Assembly (NCBI RefSeq): GCF_016106015.1
Contig: NZ_JACADQ010000017.1
Location: forward strand, 1-32,186
Length of the DNA stretch: 32,186 nt
Reading direction: 5' to 3'
From: Neoroseomonas rubea
Lineage (GTDB): Bacteria; Pseudomonadota; Alphaproteobacteria; Acetobacterales; Acetobacteraceae
Of this stretch, positions 1 through 8,330 are shown piece after piece (positions within the stretch are counted from its first letter, which is position 1; each line of letters begins with the position of its first letter). The position numbers and the translations under genes are program-made. Below the pieces are notes generated by a model that made no database searches, had not been told where the DNA came from, and was given only the letters and a program-made list of their open reading frames with translations.

Positions 1-1
1 G

Positions 2-1444
2 GTGCCGGGGGACAGCCCGCGCGCCGAACTTGCCCGCGCGCTGGCGGACCCGCTGCCCGCGCGGCTCGAGGATGGGGGCCTGGTCGCCACCGGCTACGAC
101 GGCGAGCTCGACGCGCTGCGGCGGCTGGCGGCCGGTGCGCGGGAGGCGATCGCGGCGCTGCAGATGGAACTCGCCCAGGGCTGGGGCGTAGCGAGCCTGA
201 AGATCCGCCACCACCAGCAATTCGGCTTCCTCGCCGAAGTGCCGGCCGCGGCGGGGGAAAAGCTGTTGCGCGCCGCGCCCAAGAACGGGCCGATGGCGCC
301 CGTGCATCGCCAGACCATGGCGAATGCGATGCGCTTCACCTGTGCGGCGCTGGCGGAACTGGACCGGCGCGTGGCCGAGGCGGGCGAACAGGCGGGCAAA
401 CGGGAACGCGCCGTCGCGCAGCACCTGAAGCGGCTGTGTCTTGCCTCCGCACCCGCCCTCGCCGCCGCGGCGGCCGCGATGGCGGAACTCGACGTGCACG
501 CGGCCGCGGCCGAACTCGGCACCGATGGCAGATGGTGCCGGCCTGAGATCGCCGATCGCGCCGACTTCGCCATCGCCGCCGGGCGGCACCCGGTGGTGGA
601 AGCGGCCCTCGCCCGCGCGCGGGGGCCGGCCTTCGTGCCGAACGACTGCGACCTTTCGCCCGGTGGGCGGCTCTGCCTGCTGACGGGGCCGAACATGGCC
701 GGCAAGTCCACCTTCCTGCGGCAGAACGCGCTCGCCGTCGTGCTGGCGCAGGCGGGGATGTTCGTCCCCGCGGATGCGGCGCGGATCGGGCTGGTGGACC
801 GGCTGTTTTCCCGCGTCGGCGCGGCGGACGACATTGCCGGCGGGCGGTCCACCTTCATGGTCGAGATGGCCGAGACGGCGGCGATCCTGAACCAGGCGAC
901 GGCGCGCAGCCTGGTGGTGCTGGACGAGGTCGGGCGCGGCACCGCGACCTGGGACGGGCTCGCCATCGCCTGGTCGGTGCTGGAGGCGCTGCACGACCGC
1001 ATCCGATGCCGCACCATCTTCGCCACCCATTTCCATGAATTGACCGCGCTTGCCGGCAAGCTGCCGGACCTCGCCCCCGCCACCATGCAGGTGCGGGAAT
1101 GGCGGGGAGAGGTGGTGTTCGAGCATCGCGTGGGCCCGGGTGCCGCGGAACGATCCTGGGGCGTGCATGTCGCGCGGCTGGCCGGTGTCCCGCGCCCGGT
1201 GCTGCTTCGGGCACAGGAGGTGCTGAAGGCCCTGGAAGCCCGCGCGCGCGGACTCGACCCGCTGTCGGAGGAATTGCCCCTGTTTGCCCGCCCCGCGCCT
1301 GCGGTGCTGCCCGCCGCGGCGGACCATCCCGCGCTGAGGGCGCTGGAAGAACTCGATGCGGACTCGCTCAGCCCGCGAGAGGCGCTCGATGCGCTCTACC
1401 GGCTGAAATCTCTGCTGGGGCCTGTCGCGGAGGCGGCGGACTAG
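2..1444 (+). CDS. mutS: DNA mismatch repair protein MutS, C-terminal part (gene starts before the window)
   Basis: This is the last 480 codons of MutS, which binds base mismatches in DNA and uses ATP to recruit MutL. The visible part holds the end of the lever/clamp region and the complete ABC-type ATPase. The Walker A motif GPNMAGKST lies at 686-712, the Walker B LVVLDEVGRGT near 910-945, and the ATHFHEL motif near 1021. The GTG at position 2 is only the first possible start inside the window. The mismatch-binding and connector domains of a normal MutS (about 850-900 residues) must lie upstream, so the gene is cut by the window edge and not truncated in the genome. It ends 15 bases before glnD, which suggests co-transcription. 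Confidence 0.97.
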   Translation: MPGDSPRAELARALADPLPARLEDGGLVATGYDGELDALRRLAAGAREAIAALQMELAQGWGVASLKIRHHQQFGFLAEVPAAAGEKLLRAAPKNGPMAPVHRQTMANAMRFTCAALAELDRRVAEAGEQAGKRERAVAQHLKRLCLASAPALAAAAAAMAELDVHAAAAELGTDGRWCRPEIADRADFAIAAGRHPVVEAALARARGPAFVPNDCDLSPGGRLCLLTGPNMAGKSTFLRQNALAVVLAQAGMFVPADAARIGLVDRLFSRVGAADDIAGGRSTFMVEMAETAAILNQATARSLVVLDEVGRGTATWDGLAIAWSVLEALHDRIRCRTIFATHFHELTALAGKLPDLAPATMQVREWRGEVVFEHRVGPGAAERSWGVHVARLAGVPRPVLLRAQEVLKALEARARGLDPLSEELPLFARPAPAVLPAAADHPALRALEELDADSLSPREALDALYRLKSLLGPVAEAAD

Positions 1445-1459
1445 GTAGTCTGCCGCACG

Positions 1460-4279
1460 ATGACCTCCCTGGACGATCCCGGAACGACCGCCGGACCCGC
1501 CGAGGGCCCCGCACCGCGGCCGGCCCGGATGGTGGGCGAACCGCCCGTGGTCCTGGCCAATCTTCTCTCCGATCTCATGCCGCGCGGGCGCCCCCTGCCA
1601 CGGGAGGAGGCGGTGACCCTGCTGCGCCGCCATCTCGGCCGCGTCCAGAACCGCGTGCAGCAGGCCTTCGAGGCGCATGAGCTTTCGGGCCTCGCCGCCG
1701 CGCGCTGGCTTGCCGCGCTGACCGACACCGTGATGGCCGGCATCCACGCCTATACGGAAGCGATGCTGCCGCCCGCGGCGGGAGAGAAGCCCTGGGCGCT
1801 GGTCGCGACCGGCGGCTACGGGCGCGGCGTGCTCGCGCCCTTTTCCGACATTGACCTGCTGTTCCTGACCGACGGCGCAATGGGCCCGCGCGGCAAGCAG
1901 TCGGTCGAGTTCATGCTTTACCTGCTGTGGGACCTCGGCCTGAAGGTCGGGCATGCGACGCGGTCCCGCGCCGACTGCATCGTGGACGCCAAGGGCGACG
2001 CGACGGTGCTGACCGCGCTGCTCGATGCGCGGCACATCGCGGGCGAGGCCGCGATCTTCACCCGCTTCGAGGCCGCCTTCCGCGCCGCCCGCGCCGAATG
2101 GGGGCTGAAGCCCTTCCTCGCGGCCAAGCGCGCCGAACGGACGCAGCGCCATTCGCGCTACGGCGAAAGCCCCTTCCTGGTCGAACCCCATGTGAAGGAA
2201 GGGCGCGGTGGCCTGCGCGACCTGCAGACGCTCTACTGGCTCGCCCGCTATGCCTTCAACGTGCAGCGCATGCCTGAGCTGGTCGGGCCATCGACGCCCG
2301 GCGGCGGGCTGCTGACGGCCGAGGAAGCGCGTGCCATCCGCCGCGCCTGGGATTTCTTCTGGACCGTCCGCTTCCACCTGCACCTGGTCGCCGGCCGGGC
2401 GGAGGAGCGCCTGACCTTCGACCTACAGCCCGTCGTGGGCGCCCGCATGGGCTACACGCGCCACGGGCTGCAGGACGGGGTGGAGCGCTTCATGAAGCAC
2501 TTCTTCCTGACCGTGCGCGACGTGGCGCGCTTCACGCGCATCCTGGAACCGGCGATCGAGCGTGCGGCACTCGGCCCCCCCGCGGTCGTTCCTTCATCCG
2601 ACAAGGCGCTGACGCAGGCGGGCTTCGCGCTGGCGGACGGCAAGATCATCGCCGCCCCCGGCCACGACTTCACCATCGACCCGGTGCTGATGCTGCGCAT
2701 CTTCCGCATGGCGCGCGACCGGGGGCTCGAGATCCATCCGCTCGCCTTCCGCGCCATCGTCCGCCATGCGCGGCACGTCGCGCGGCTGCGCGGGGAACGC
2801 GAGGCGAGTGCCGAGTTCCTCGACATCCTGACCGGGCGCGACCCGGCCACCTGGCTGCGCATGCTGAACGAGGCGGGGCTGATCTCCCGCCTGCTGCCGG
2901 ACTGGCAGCGCATCGTCGGGCTGATGCAGTTCGACACCTACCATGTGTTCACGGTGGACGAGCACACGATCGAGGCGGTCGGCGTGCTCGCGGCACTGGA
3001 ACGCGGCGAACTCGGCGAAGTCGCGCCGGTCGCATCCGAACTGATCGGCCAGCTGCAATCCCGCCGCGCGCTCTATGTCGCAGTCCTGCTTCACGACATC
3101 GCGAAAGGCCGCGGCGGCGACCACAGCGAGATCGGCGCGCAGCTGGCCCAGACCATCTGCCCGATGCTCGGCCTGACGCCGGAGGAGACGGAGACGGTCT
3201 CCTGGCTTGTCCTGCACCACCTGCTAATCAGCCAGACCGCCTTCAAGCGCGATATCGAGGACCCGAAGACGATCCTCGACATCGCGGAAGTCGTGCAGTC
3301 CCCCGAGCGGCTGCGTCTGCTGCTGGTCCTCACGGTGGCCGACATGCGCGCGGTCGGGCCCAAGGTGTGGAACGGCTGGAAGGCGACCCTGCTGCGCGAG
3401 CTGTACTGGCGCGTTGCCGAAGTCCTGGCCGGCGGACTGTCCGTGCCCGAGCGCGACGTCCGCGTCGCCCGCGCCAAGGAAGCCGCCGCGCTGCTACTGG
3501 CCGACCGGCCGAAGCCGGATGTCGATGCCTTCCTCGACCTCGGCTACCCCGGCTACTGGCTGTCCTTCGACCCGGAGACGCATGCGCGCCACGCGGCGAT
3601 GATCCAGGAAGCGCGCGAAGCCAAGGCACCGCTGACCGTGCGCACGCGCGTGCTCGACAGCCGCGCGGTGACGGAGGTGACGGTCTTCTGCACCGACCAT
3701 CCTGGGCTGTTCAGCAAGATCGCCGGCGCGCTGGCCGTCGCGGGTGCGACCATCGTCGATGCGCGCATCCACACCATGACGGACGGCATGGCGCTCGACA
3801 CCTTCTGGGTGCAGGACGCGCAGGGCGGGGCCTTCGATGCGCCGCACCGGCTCGCGCGGCTGGCCGTGCTGGTGGAACAGTCACTGTCCGGCCGGCTGCG
3901 GCTGCGCGACGAGATCCGCAAGCTGAAGCGCGAACCCGCCCGGCTGCGCGCCGTGACGGTGCCGCCGCGCGTGGTCATCGACAACCACGCATCCAACACG
4001 CACACCGTCATCGAGGTGAACGGCCGCGACCGGCCGGGTCTGCTGCACGACGTGACGGCGGCGATCAGCGACCAGGGGCTGCAGATCGCCTCCGCGCACA
4101 TCACCACCTACGGCGTCCGCGCGGTGGACGTGTTCTACGTGAAGGACGTGTTCGGGCTGAAGGTGGAGAACGAACGCAAGCTGGCCGGGCTGCGCCGCGC
4201 GCTGGAGACGGCGCTGGACATGGCGGAACGGCCGGGCGGCGGCGGGGTGGCGACACGGGCGGCGGCGGAGCCGGCGTGA
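1460..4279 (+). CDS. glnD: Bifunctional [protein-PII] uridylyltransferase / uridylyl-removing enzyme GlnD
   Basis: GlnD senses glutamine and adds or removes UMP on the PII signalling proteins, setting nitrogen metabolism. The 939-residue length is normal for the family. The nucleotidyltransferase motif GGYGRGVLAPFSDID lies at residues 118-132, with D130 and D132 as metal ligands. The HD hydrolase domain has LLHDIAKG near residue 545. Two C-terminal ACT domains follow, starting near residues 738 (TDHPGLFSKIAGAL) and 848 (RDRPGLLHDVTAAI), and these bind glutamine. The ATG at 1460 lies 15 bases after the mutS stop, so the two genes are probably co-transcribed. A strong hairpin follows the stop. 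All domains look intact. Confidence 0.97.
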   Translation: MTSLDDPGTTAGPAEGPAPRPARMVGEPPVVLANLLSDLMPRGRPLPREEAVTLLRRHLGRVQNRVQQAFEAHELSGLAAARWLAALTDTVMAGIHAYTEAMLPPAAGEKPWALVATGGYGRGVLAPFSDIDLLFLTDGAMGPRGKQSVEFMLYLLWDLGLKVGHATRSRADCIVDAKGDATVLTALLDARHIAGEAAIFTRFEAAFRAARAEWGLKPFLAAKRAERTQRHSRYGESPFLVEPHVKEGRGGLRDLQTLYWLARYAFNVQRMPELVGPSTPGGGLLTAEEARAIRRAWDFFWTVRFHLHLVAGRAEERLTFDLQPVVGARMGYTRHGLQDGVERFMKHFFLTVRDVARFTRILEPAIERAALGPPAVVPSSDKALTQAGFALADGKIIAAPGHDFTIDPVLMLRIFRMARDRGLEIHPLAFRAIVRHARHVARLRGEREASAEFLDILTGRDPATWLRMLNEAGLISRLLPDWQRIVGLMQFDTYHVFTVDEHTIEAVGVLAALERGELGEVAPVASELIGQLQSRRALYVAVLLHDIAKGRGGDHSEIGAQLAQTICPMLGLTPEETETVSWLVLHHLLISQTAFKRDIEDPKTILDIAEVVQSPERLRLLLVLTVADMRAVGPKVWNGWKATLLRELYWRVAEVLAGGLSVPERDVRVARAKEAAALLLADRPKPDVDAFLDLGYPGYWLSFDPETHARHAAMIQEAREAKAPLTVRTRVLDSRAVTEVTVFCTDHPGLFSKIAGALAVAGATIVDARIHTMTDGMALDTFWVQDAQGGAFDAPHRLARLAVLVEQSLSGRLRLRDEIRKLKREPARLRAVTVPPRVVIDNHASNTHTVIEVNGRDRPGLLHDVTAAISDQGLQIASAHITTYGVRAVDVFYVKDVFGLKVENERKLAGLRRALETALDMAERPGGGGVATRAAAEPA

Positions 4280-4285
4280 GAGGGC

Positions 4286-4311
4286 GGGGGGAGAAGGGAA
4301 CTTCTCCCCCC
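4286..4311 (+). terminator. Strong hairpin after glnD, probable terminator
   Basis: A perfect 11-base-pair stem (GGGGGGAGAAG at 4286-4296 with CTTCTCCCCCC at 4301-4311) closes on a GGAA tetraloop seven bases after the glnD stop. A C-rich run and a pyrimidine tract follow (CTCAACCTTCTTT at 4319-4331) in place of a classic run of T. It would end the mutS-glnD transcript. The opposite strand could use it for the remnant gene that ends at 4321. Confidence 0.75.
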
Positions 4312-4320
4312 GGACCCCCC

Positions 4321-4850
4321 TCAACCTTCTTTGTCTGCGGGGGACTGGCGTTCCGCCTCGCTCACCCTCTTCACGCCATTGCCCTTCAGCCCCTTCTCCA
4401 CGCTTGCGGCGAGGAGCGCGTCTGAGACAGAGAACTCACCCCCCGTGAAGTGGGCATCCACCCAAAGCTGCCGTCCGGCGATCACCGCGGGCGAGACGCA
4501 CAATTCGTCGAAGTATGGGCGGCACTTCCATCAGCGTCTCGACGGCGCTGGCCCCTCGGACCGATGTATTCCCCAGGCAGCAGCAAGTTGAAGCGCACCA
4601 GCGGGCTCATGATGAAGCACTGGCCCGGCGCGACGTCCGGCCCATCCAGGCGTCCGATGGGCTTGCCGTTGGGCTGGCGGATCTTGATCGGGAGGAACTG
4701 GTCCAAGCCGAGTTCGAAGACTTCCACCTCCTACCGGAGTTCTGCCGAGACCCCCTGGCGGGCCACGACTGGTAGGAAGCGGGGAGGCATTTCGCGCGTT
4801 CCGCATGCAACCCGTCGACGATCCTGTCGTTGTTCGCGGGCGGCATGTCA
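4321..4850 (-). pseudogene. Frame-broken remnant resembling a DUF1629/Imm11-type immunity protein
   Basis: Protein-like sequence runs on the minus strand across several reading frames with no intact start-to-stop frame. Read from its 5' end: a segment with LHAERAKCLPASYQSW; a second frame with FELGLDQFLPIKIRQPNGK and then CFIMSPLVRFNLLLPGEYIG (about 4555-4727); a short third frame with ASAVETLMEVPP (about 4525-4555); and a final frame with PYFDELCVSPAVIAGRQLWV and FSVSDALLAASVEKGLKGNG, ending in TGA at 4321-4323. Moving between frames needs at least three shifts, near 4730, 4555 and 4525. The late pattern (V/I)SDAL..A...GLKG and the FLPIKI...F(I)MSPL block resemble DUF1629/Imm11 proteins, which include polymorphic-toxin immunity proteins. 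That family call is from memory of the pattern and tentative. That this is a decayed gene is better supported. Confidence 0.55.
4807..4831 (+). promoter_or_regulatory. Candidate EcfG-type stress promoter for the peptidoglycan-binding gene
   Basis: GCAAC (4807-4811), a 16-base spacer and CGTT (4828-4831) match the alphaproteobacterial EcfG promoter GGAAC-N16/17-CGTT except for C at the second -35 base. The -10 element ends 35 bases before the ATG at 4867, a normal leader length. It is one of eight such sites in the window. It overlaps the 5' end of the remnant gene on the other strand. Confidence 0.5.
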
Positions 4851-4866
4851 TGAGGGAACGGGAAGG

Positions 4867-5448
4867 ATGAAGCGGTCACGCGCACTTCTGGTCGGATTGT
4901 TCTTCGCCATGCCGATGGGGGCACCGCCCGTCCAGGCGCAGGCCTCCGCTGTCCTGCTGTATACCCAGGCGCTTTCGCCCGGCGCGACCGTCCTGATTCA
5001 GCAGAGGCTGCAGCAGGCTGGCGTCTACGGCGGCCATGCCGACGGCATCTGGGGACCGGACAGCCAGGCCGCGCTGGAACGCTTCCAGCAGACGCGCAAC
5101 CTCCAGGTCACCGGCCAGTTGAACGAGGCCACGGTCGCGACGCTTGGCGTCGCACCCGGCGAGTTGCTCGCCGCGCGGCCCATGCCGCCCCCCGCCGCCG
5201 CGTCGTCCGCCGCGGTGACGCCGGATATCCTGAGCGCGGCCGCCGTTCGAAACGTGCAGCAGCGGCTGCGGTCGCTCGGCTTCTACCGGGGTGCGATCGA
5301 TGGGCTCTGGGGCCCCGGGACGCAGGGCGCCCTTGAGCGCTTCCAGCAAGGGCGAGGCTTGCAGTCGACCGGCCAGGTCAATCCAGCAACCTTGCAGGCG
5401 CTGGGGCTGGATCCGAACAACCCCACCGCACCGCATCGGGTTCAATAG
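4867..5448 (+). CDS. Exported protein with two peptidoglycan-binding (PG_binding_1) domains
   Basis: A 193-residue protein with a Sec-type signal peptide (basic MKRSR, hydrophobic core, likely cut after about residue 25) and two PG_binding_1 repeats at about residues 40-92 and 125-180. The repeats carry the paired motifs DGIWGPDSQAALERFQQ and DGLWGPGTQGALERFQQ. An Ala/Pro linker joins them. Such repeats anchor proteins to the cell wall. No enzyme domain is present, so the role is probably structural or as a wall adaptor in the periplasm. The frame stays open further upstream, but the ATG at 4867 begins the signal peptide and follows a purine-rich ribosome site (GGGAACGGGAAGG). A candidate stress promoter lies 35 bases upstream. 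The next gene starts 72 bases downstream on the same strand. Confidence 0.85.
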   Translation: MKRSRALLVGLFFAMPMGAPPVQAQASAVLLYTQALSPGATVLIQQRLQQAGVYGGHADGIWGPDSQAALERFQQTRNLQVTGQLNEATVATLGVAPGELLAARPMPPPAAASSAAVTPDILSAAAVRNVQQRLRSLGFYRGAIDGLWGPGTQGALERFQQGRGLQSTGQVNPATLQALGLDPNNPTAPHRVQ

Positions 5449-5520
5449 GGTAACGGGAGTTCCGCAGCTTCCGCGGACGGCGCGCGACCGTCCTGGCGGC
5501 TTCGAGGCTCTCGAAAGGCG

Positions 5521-6573
5521 ATGGCAGGAGCCAATCCCTCCGACGATGGATCATCAGGGGACGGCGCCCGCTCCAGGCTCCGCCTGTTGCTCCTTGCCTT
5601 CGCCCTCGCGGCGGGCGCGTTCCTGGCCTGGCAGACGGCCGGTACACTGCTGATGATCTTCGGCGGCCTGCTACTTGCCGCCCTTCTCGACGCCGCGACG
5701 CGCGGGCTGCAGCATCTGCTTCCCCTCGGTCGCGGCGCCTGCTTTGCCATCGTCTGCACGCTGTCGGCAGGCGTGATCCTGATGGGCATCGCCTGGGGCG
5801 GCTATACGATCGTCCACGAGTGGGACGAGCTGCACCGCGTCCTTCGCAGCCAGGTCCAGAACATCGGGAACCGGCTCGCGGACATGGGCGTGCAGACGCC
5901 CGGTCCGCGCGGCGGACGAATCACGGACGAGCAGATCGCCGGGATCCTGCTGCCCGATCCCGCGAGCCTCTTCGGTCAGGCGCGCTCGGCGCTCGGTACC
6001 GCGGGCGATATCCTGCTCATGCTCTTCATTGGCTTCTTCGTCGGCCTCAATCCCGCCCTCTATCGCCGCGGGCTCGGGAGCATCATGCCCCGCGACCGCC
6101 GCGAACTGGTGCTGGATGTCGTCGACGACACGGCCGAGATGCTGCGGTGGTGGCTGGTCGGTCAGGTGGTCACGATCATCGTGGTCGCGCTTTCGATCGC
6201 GCTCGCGCTGATGGCGCTCGGAACGCCGGGAGCCCTGGTTCTCGGCCTTCTGGCGGGACTTCTCAACTTCATCCCCTATCTCGGGGCCTTCGTCGGCGCG
6301 GTCCCGATCGCGATTGCCGCCTCATCGCAGGGCACGACCATGGTCGTCTGGGTGATCGCGATCTATCTCCTGATCCAGATCATCGAGGGATATGTGCTCA
6401 CGCCGCTCGTCCAGCGGCGAACGGTCCACATCCAGCCCGCCCACGCGCTCGGCATGCAGATGCTGATGGGAACGCTGTTCGGTGCGCTCGGTATCGCGCT
6501 TGCGGCTCCGCTCCAGGCGGTTCTCCGCGTCGCCATCCTGCGTTGGACGGAGGGCGACGGAGACCAAGTCTAG
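5521..6573 (+). CDS. AI-2E family (PerM/YdiK-type) membrane permease
   Basis: A 350-residue integral membrane protein of the AI-2E transporter family (PF01594). About eight hydrophobic segments are visible: two near residues 19-60, one at 75-95, one near 165-182 and four between about 210 and 340. The family hallmark LNFIPYLGAFVGAVP lies in the C-terminal half, followed by a conserved EGYVLTPLVQRRTVHI-like stretch. Members are proposed exporters of small signals or ions, but the substrate cannot be told from sequence. It lies 72 bases after the peptidoglycan-binding gene and could share its transcript. A short GC hairpin follows the stop, between convergent genes. Confidence 0.85.
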   Translation: MAGANPSDDGSSGDGARSRLRLLLLAFALAAGAFLAWQTAGTLLMIFGGLLLAALLDAATRGLQHLLPLGRGACFAIVCTLSAGVILMGIAWGGYTIVHEWDELHRVLRSQVQNIGNRLADMGVQTPGPRGGRITDEQIAGILLPDPASLFGQARSALGTAGDILLMLFIGFFVGLNPALYRRGLGSIMPRDRRELVLDVVDDTAEMLRWWLVGQVVTIIVVALSIALALMALGTPGALVLGLLAGLLNFIPYLGAFVGAVPIAIAASSQGTTMVVWVIAIYLLIQIIEGYVLTPLVQRRTVHIQPAHALGMQMLMGTLFGALGIALAAPLQAVLRVAILRWTEGDGDQV

Positions 6574-6589
6574 GGGGCTGCCGCGCCCC
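6574..6589. terminator. Short GC hairpin between convergent genes
   Basis: GGGGC (6574-6578) pairs with GCCCC (6585-6589) around a six-base loop immediately after the AI-2E permease stop. It also lies 21 bases beyond the stop of the convergent holin-like gene. It could serve both strands, but the stem is short and there is no T run. Confidence 0.3.
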
Positions 6590-6610
6590 GAGGCTCATGC
6601 CCGGTCGACT

Positions 6611-7060
6611 CTATCGTCCCGTGGTTCGGCCGGCGAAGAAGCCGCTGATCAGCGAGATCGCAAGCAGCTGCATCGGCGACACGTCCCGCCCCACCTTGAG
6701 CGCCGCGATCAGCGCCATCTGATCCTGCGGCGTGCCCGCGCCAGCCAGGGACCGCAGCAGGGCCTCAAGGTTCTCGGGCGGTGCCGGCTCGGCGGGAGCC
6801 GCCTTCGACGAACTCGCATGCCAGCGCGCGAGCGCAATGCCCCCCGTGACCGCCGCGACGCCATAGGCCGCGGAGATCACGACCCCCGCGAAGACAGGTC
6901 CTTGCGTCGCGCTGAGATGCGCATAGGCGGCGAAGGTGCCGAAGCCCAGGCTCACAGCGCCGAGCAGCGTCACCACTTCCGCGCCGACCATGCCGATCAG
7001 GAAGTCGCGCGGCTGCCAGTCCGCCGCGGCGAGGAAGAGGCGATGCAGCCCGCGGAACAT
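6611..7060 (-). CDS. Holin-superfamily-like small membrane protein
   Basis: A 149-residue protein with two adjacent transmembrane segments (about residues 30-53 and 57-80), a charged Ala/Pro-rich linker and a C-terminal hydrophobic segment (LLAISLISGFFAG). The layout matches the putative holin-like or YqjE-type membrane proteins often found next to DUF883 (YqjD/ElaB) genes. Its start lies six bases after the DUF883 stop, so the two genes almost certainly form one operon. In other bacteria such pairs are linked to stationary phase and the inner membrane. I see no lytic context that would argue for a true phage holin. The exact function is unknown. Confidence 0.7.
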   Translation of the reverse strand: MFRGLHRLFLAAADWQPRDFLIGMVGAEVVTLLGAVSLGFGTFAAYAHLSATQGPVFAGVVISAAYGVAAVTGGIALARWHASSSKAAPAEPAPPENLEALLRSLAGAGTPQDQMALIAALKVGRDVSPMQLLAISLISGFFAGRTTGR

Positions 7061-7066
7061 GGGCTG

Positions 7067-7381
7067 TCAGTGCCGCGAGCGGCTCATCAGGCCGAGCGCC
7101 ATCCCGACGCCGAAGGAGATCAGCACGGCGGTCATCGGATTGCGCTCGATGCTGGCCTCGATCTCGCCGCCGGCCGCGTTGACGCGCGACTTCACGTCGG
7201 CCGCGGTGCTCGTGACCCTGGCCTTCGCGTCATCGACCATATCCGAGACGCGCTGCGCTGCGCCCTGTGCCTGGCCCTGCATCAGCGCCGTCATGGATTC
7301 CGCCAGGCGGGCGACATCCTGCCGAAGCGCGGCGAGGTCAGCCGCGACGTCTACGCCGGGGGTTTCGGCCATCTTGGTCAT
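7067..7381 (-). CDS. DUF883 (YqjD/ElaB-like) membrane-anchored protein
   Basis: A 104-residue protein with the family's architecture: a long amphipathic, coiled-coil-prone N-terminal part (about residues 12-75) and one C-terminal transmembrane segment after the ERNP motif (ERNPMTAVLISFGVGMALG), ending in basic SRSRH. YqjD and ElaB of E. coli are stationary-phase inner-membrane proteins that bind ribosomes through the N-terminal part. Whether this one does is inference. The start at 7381 has a GGAG ribosome site. It sits between the SYLF gene upstream, separated by a 13-base-pair hairpin, and the holin-like gene six bases downstream. Confidence 0.85.
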   Translation of the reverse strand: MTKMAETPGVDVAADLAALRQDVARLAESMTALMQGQAQGAAQRVSDMVDDAKARVTSTAADVKSRVNAAGGEIEASIERNPMTAVLISFGVGMALGLMSRSRH

Positions 7382-7415
7382 GGATATCTCCGATCGTCAG
7401 TGTTCCTGGCGGGGG

Positions 7416-7445
7416 TCACGCCATGCCGAAGCCGGCATGGCGTGA
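7416..7445 (-). terminator. Perfect 13-base-pair hairpin between the SYLF and DUF883 genes
   Basis: TCACGCCATGCCG (7416-7428) and CGGCATGGCGTGA (7433-7445) pair perfectly around a four-base loop, beginning four bases past the SYLF stop on the minus strand. No T run follows. It may terminate, attenuate or stabilise transcript ends between the two genes. Confidence 0.6.
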
Positions 7446-7449
7446 ACGG

Positions 7450-8019
7450 TCACTCCGGCTGGATGCGCGTGATCTTCGAGCCGTTGATCGAGAGCGACGC
7501 CATCAGCCCCTGCTGGCTGAAGCTGATCGCATAGACGGGCTCGCTTAGGGTCGTCGAGGTGATGTTCGCCTGCATGCCCTGGTCGAGTGCCACGACCGTC
7601 GGCCCGGTGCCGATCTCCCAGCCGCTCGCGGCATCGAGCGCGGCACGCGCCGCATCCGTCATGAAGAACATGGCGAGGCCCGCGACCTGCGCGCCGATGG
7701 TGAAGCCGAAAGATGCGCCGGCGATATTGTAGTAGCCGAGCGTGCGGTCACCGGCGATGAGCGCGCCCTGCCCGTACTGGCCGCCGACGATGAAGCCGCC
7801 GCTGAGGATGCGCGGGAAAATCAGGATTGACTTCGCCCCGGCGAAGAGCGGGCGCGTGTTCTCCTGCGCGCGCAACGTGCGCAGCGCGCTCGCGACCTCG
7901 GCGTCGATCTCGGCCCGCGTCGCGGCCTGTGCCCTGCCCGACGCGGCGGTCAGGATGGCGGGCGCGAGCGCGAGCGCCGCGCCCAGGGGAAGCAGGTTTC
8001 GTCTGGTAGACTGCGTCAT
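7450..8019 (-). CDS. SYLF-domain (YSC84-type) lipid-binding exported protein
   Basis: A 189-residue protein with an N-terminal export signal (TRRNLL followed by an Ala/Leu core, likely cut after AQA near residue 32; the twin arginine hints at Tat but is not decisive). A full SYLF/Ysc84 domain follows (about residues 38-187), with recognisable FAGAKSILIFPRI, GGFIVGGQYGQGALI and YNIAGASFGFTIGAQ blocks. SYLF domains bind phosphoinositides in eukaryotes. The bacterial proteins are periplasmic and poorly understood. The frame is open to 8283, but the ATG at 8019 begins the signal peptide and follows AGGAGG. A hairpin and a candidate stress promoter lie upstream, and a 13-base-pair hairpin follows the stop. 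Confidence 0.88.
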   Translation of the reverse strand: MTQSTRRNLLPLGAALALAPAILTAASGRAQAATRAEIDAEVASALRTLRAQENTRPLFAGAKSILIFPRILSGGFIVGGQYGQGALIAGDRTLGYYNIAGASFGFTIGAQVAGLAMFFMTDAARAALDAASGWEIGTGPTVVALDQGMQANITSTTLSEPVYAISFSQQGLMASLSINGSKITRIQPE

Positions 8020-8058
8020 GTCGTCCTCCTCGCATGTGGCGCAGCGCGCCACGCAATG

Positions 8059-8077
8059 GGCAGGGCGAAGCCCTGCC
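8059..8077 (-). other. Leader hairpin upstream of the SYLF gene
   Basis: GGCAGGGC (8059-8066) pairs perfectly with GCCCTGCC (8070-8077) around a GAA loop. It lies between the candidate promoter (8090-8114) and the ATG at 8019. It would form in the mRNA leader about 40 bases before the start codon and could affect stability or translation. Confidence 0.45.
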
Positions 8078-8089
8078 ATTCCGACCGGT

Positions 8090-8114
8090 AACGCGCGGCG
8101 GCCCGGGGAGTTTC
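8090..8114 (-). promoter_or_regulatory. Candidate EcfG-type stress promoter for the SYLF gene
   Basis: Read on the minus strand: GAAAC (8114-8110), a 16-base spacer, CGTT (8093-8090). It differs from GGAAC-N16/17-CGTT by one base, A at the second -35 position. The -10 element lies about 70 bases before the SYLF start codon. The rest of 8115-8330 holds no gene I can support. Confidence 0.45.
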
Positions 8115-8330
8115 GCGCATGCGCGATTCTTCGCGTCGTGGTCGTAAGGCGCGGGCCCCTGCAATCGCCAAGCGTCGGATCGAGCCTCGTGCCCGCCGTG
8201 AGATCGTCACGGCCCCGGTCTTGGAGTCGCAGTGGGCTCCGGGCGGGCGTCTTGCGATTCCGCAACAAGAGGCCGTGGTCCAATCGCAGCGCGTAAACCG
8301 CGCGGCTTGCCCCGGAGGCGGCGGTCTCGG

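Noticed and set aside
6611-7060. Prophage holin
   Set aside because: No lysis, capsid or integrase genes nearby; the pairing with DUF883 fits a housekeeping stress operon.
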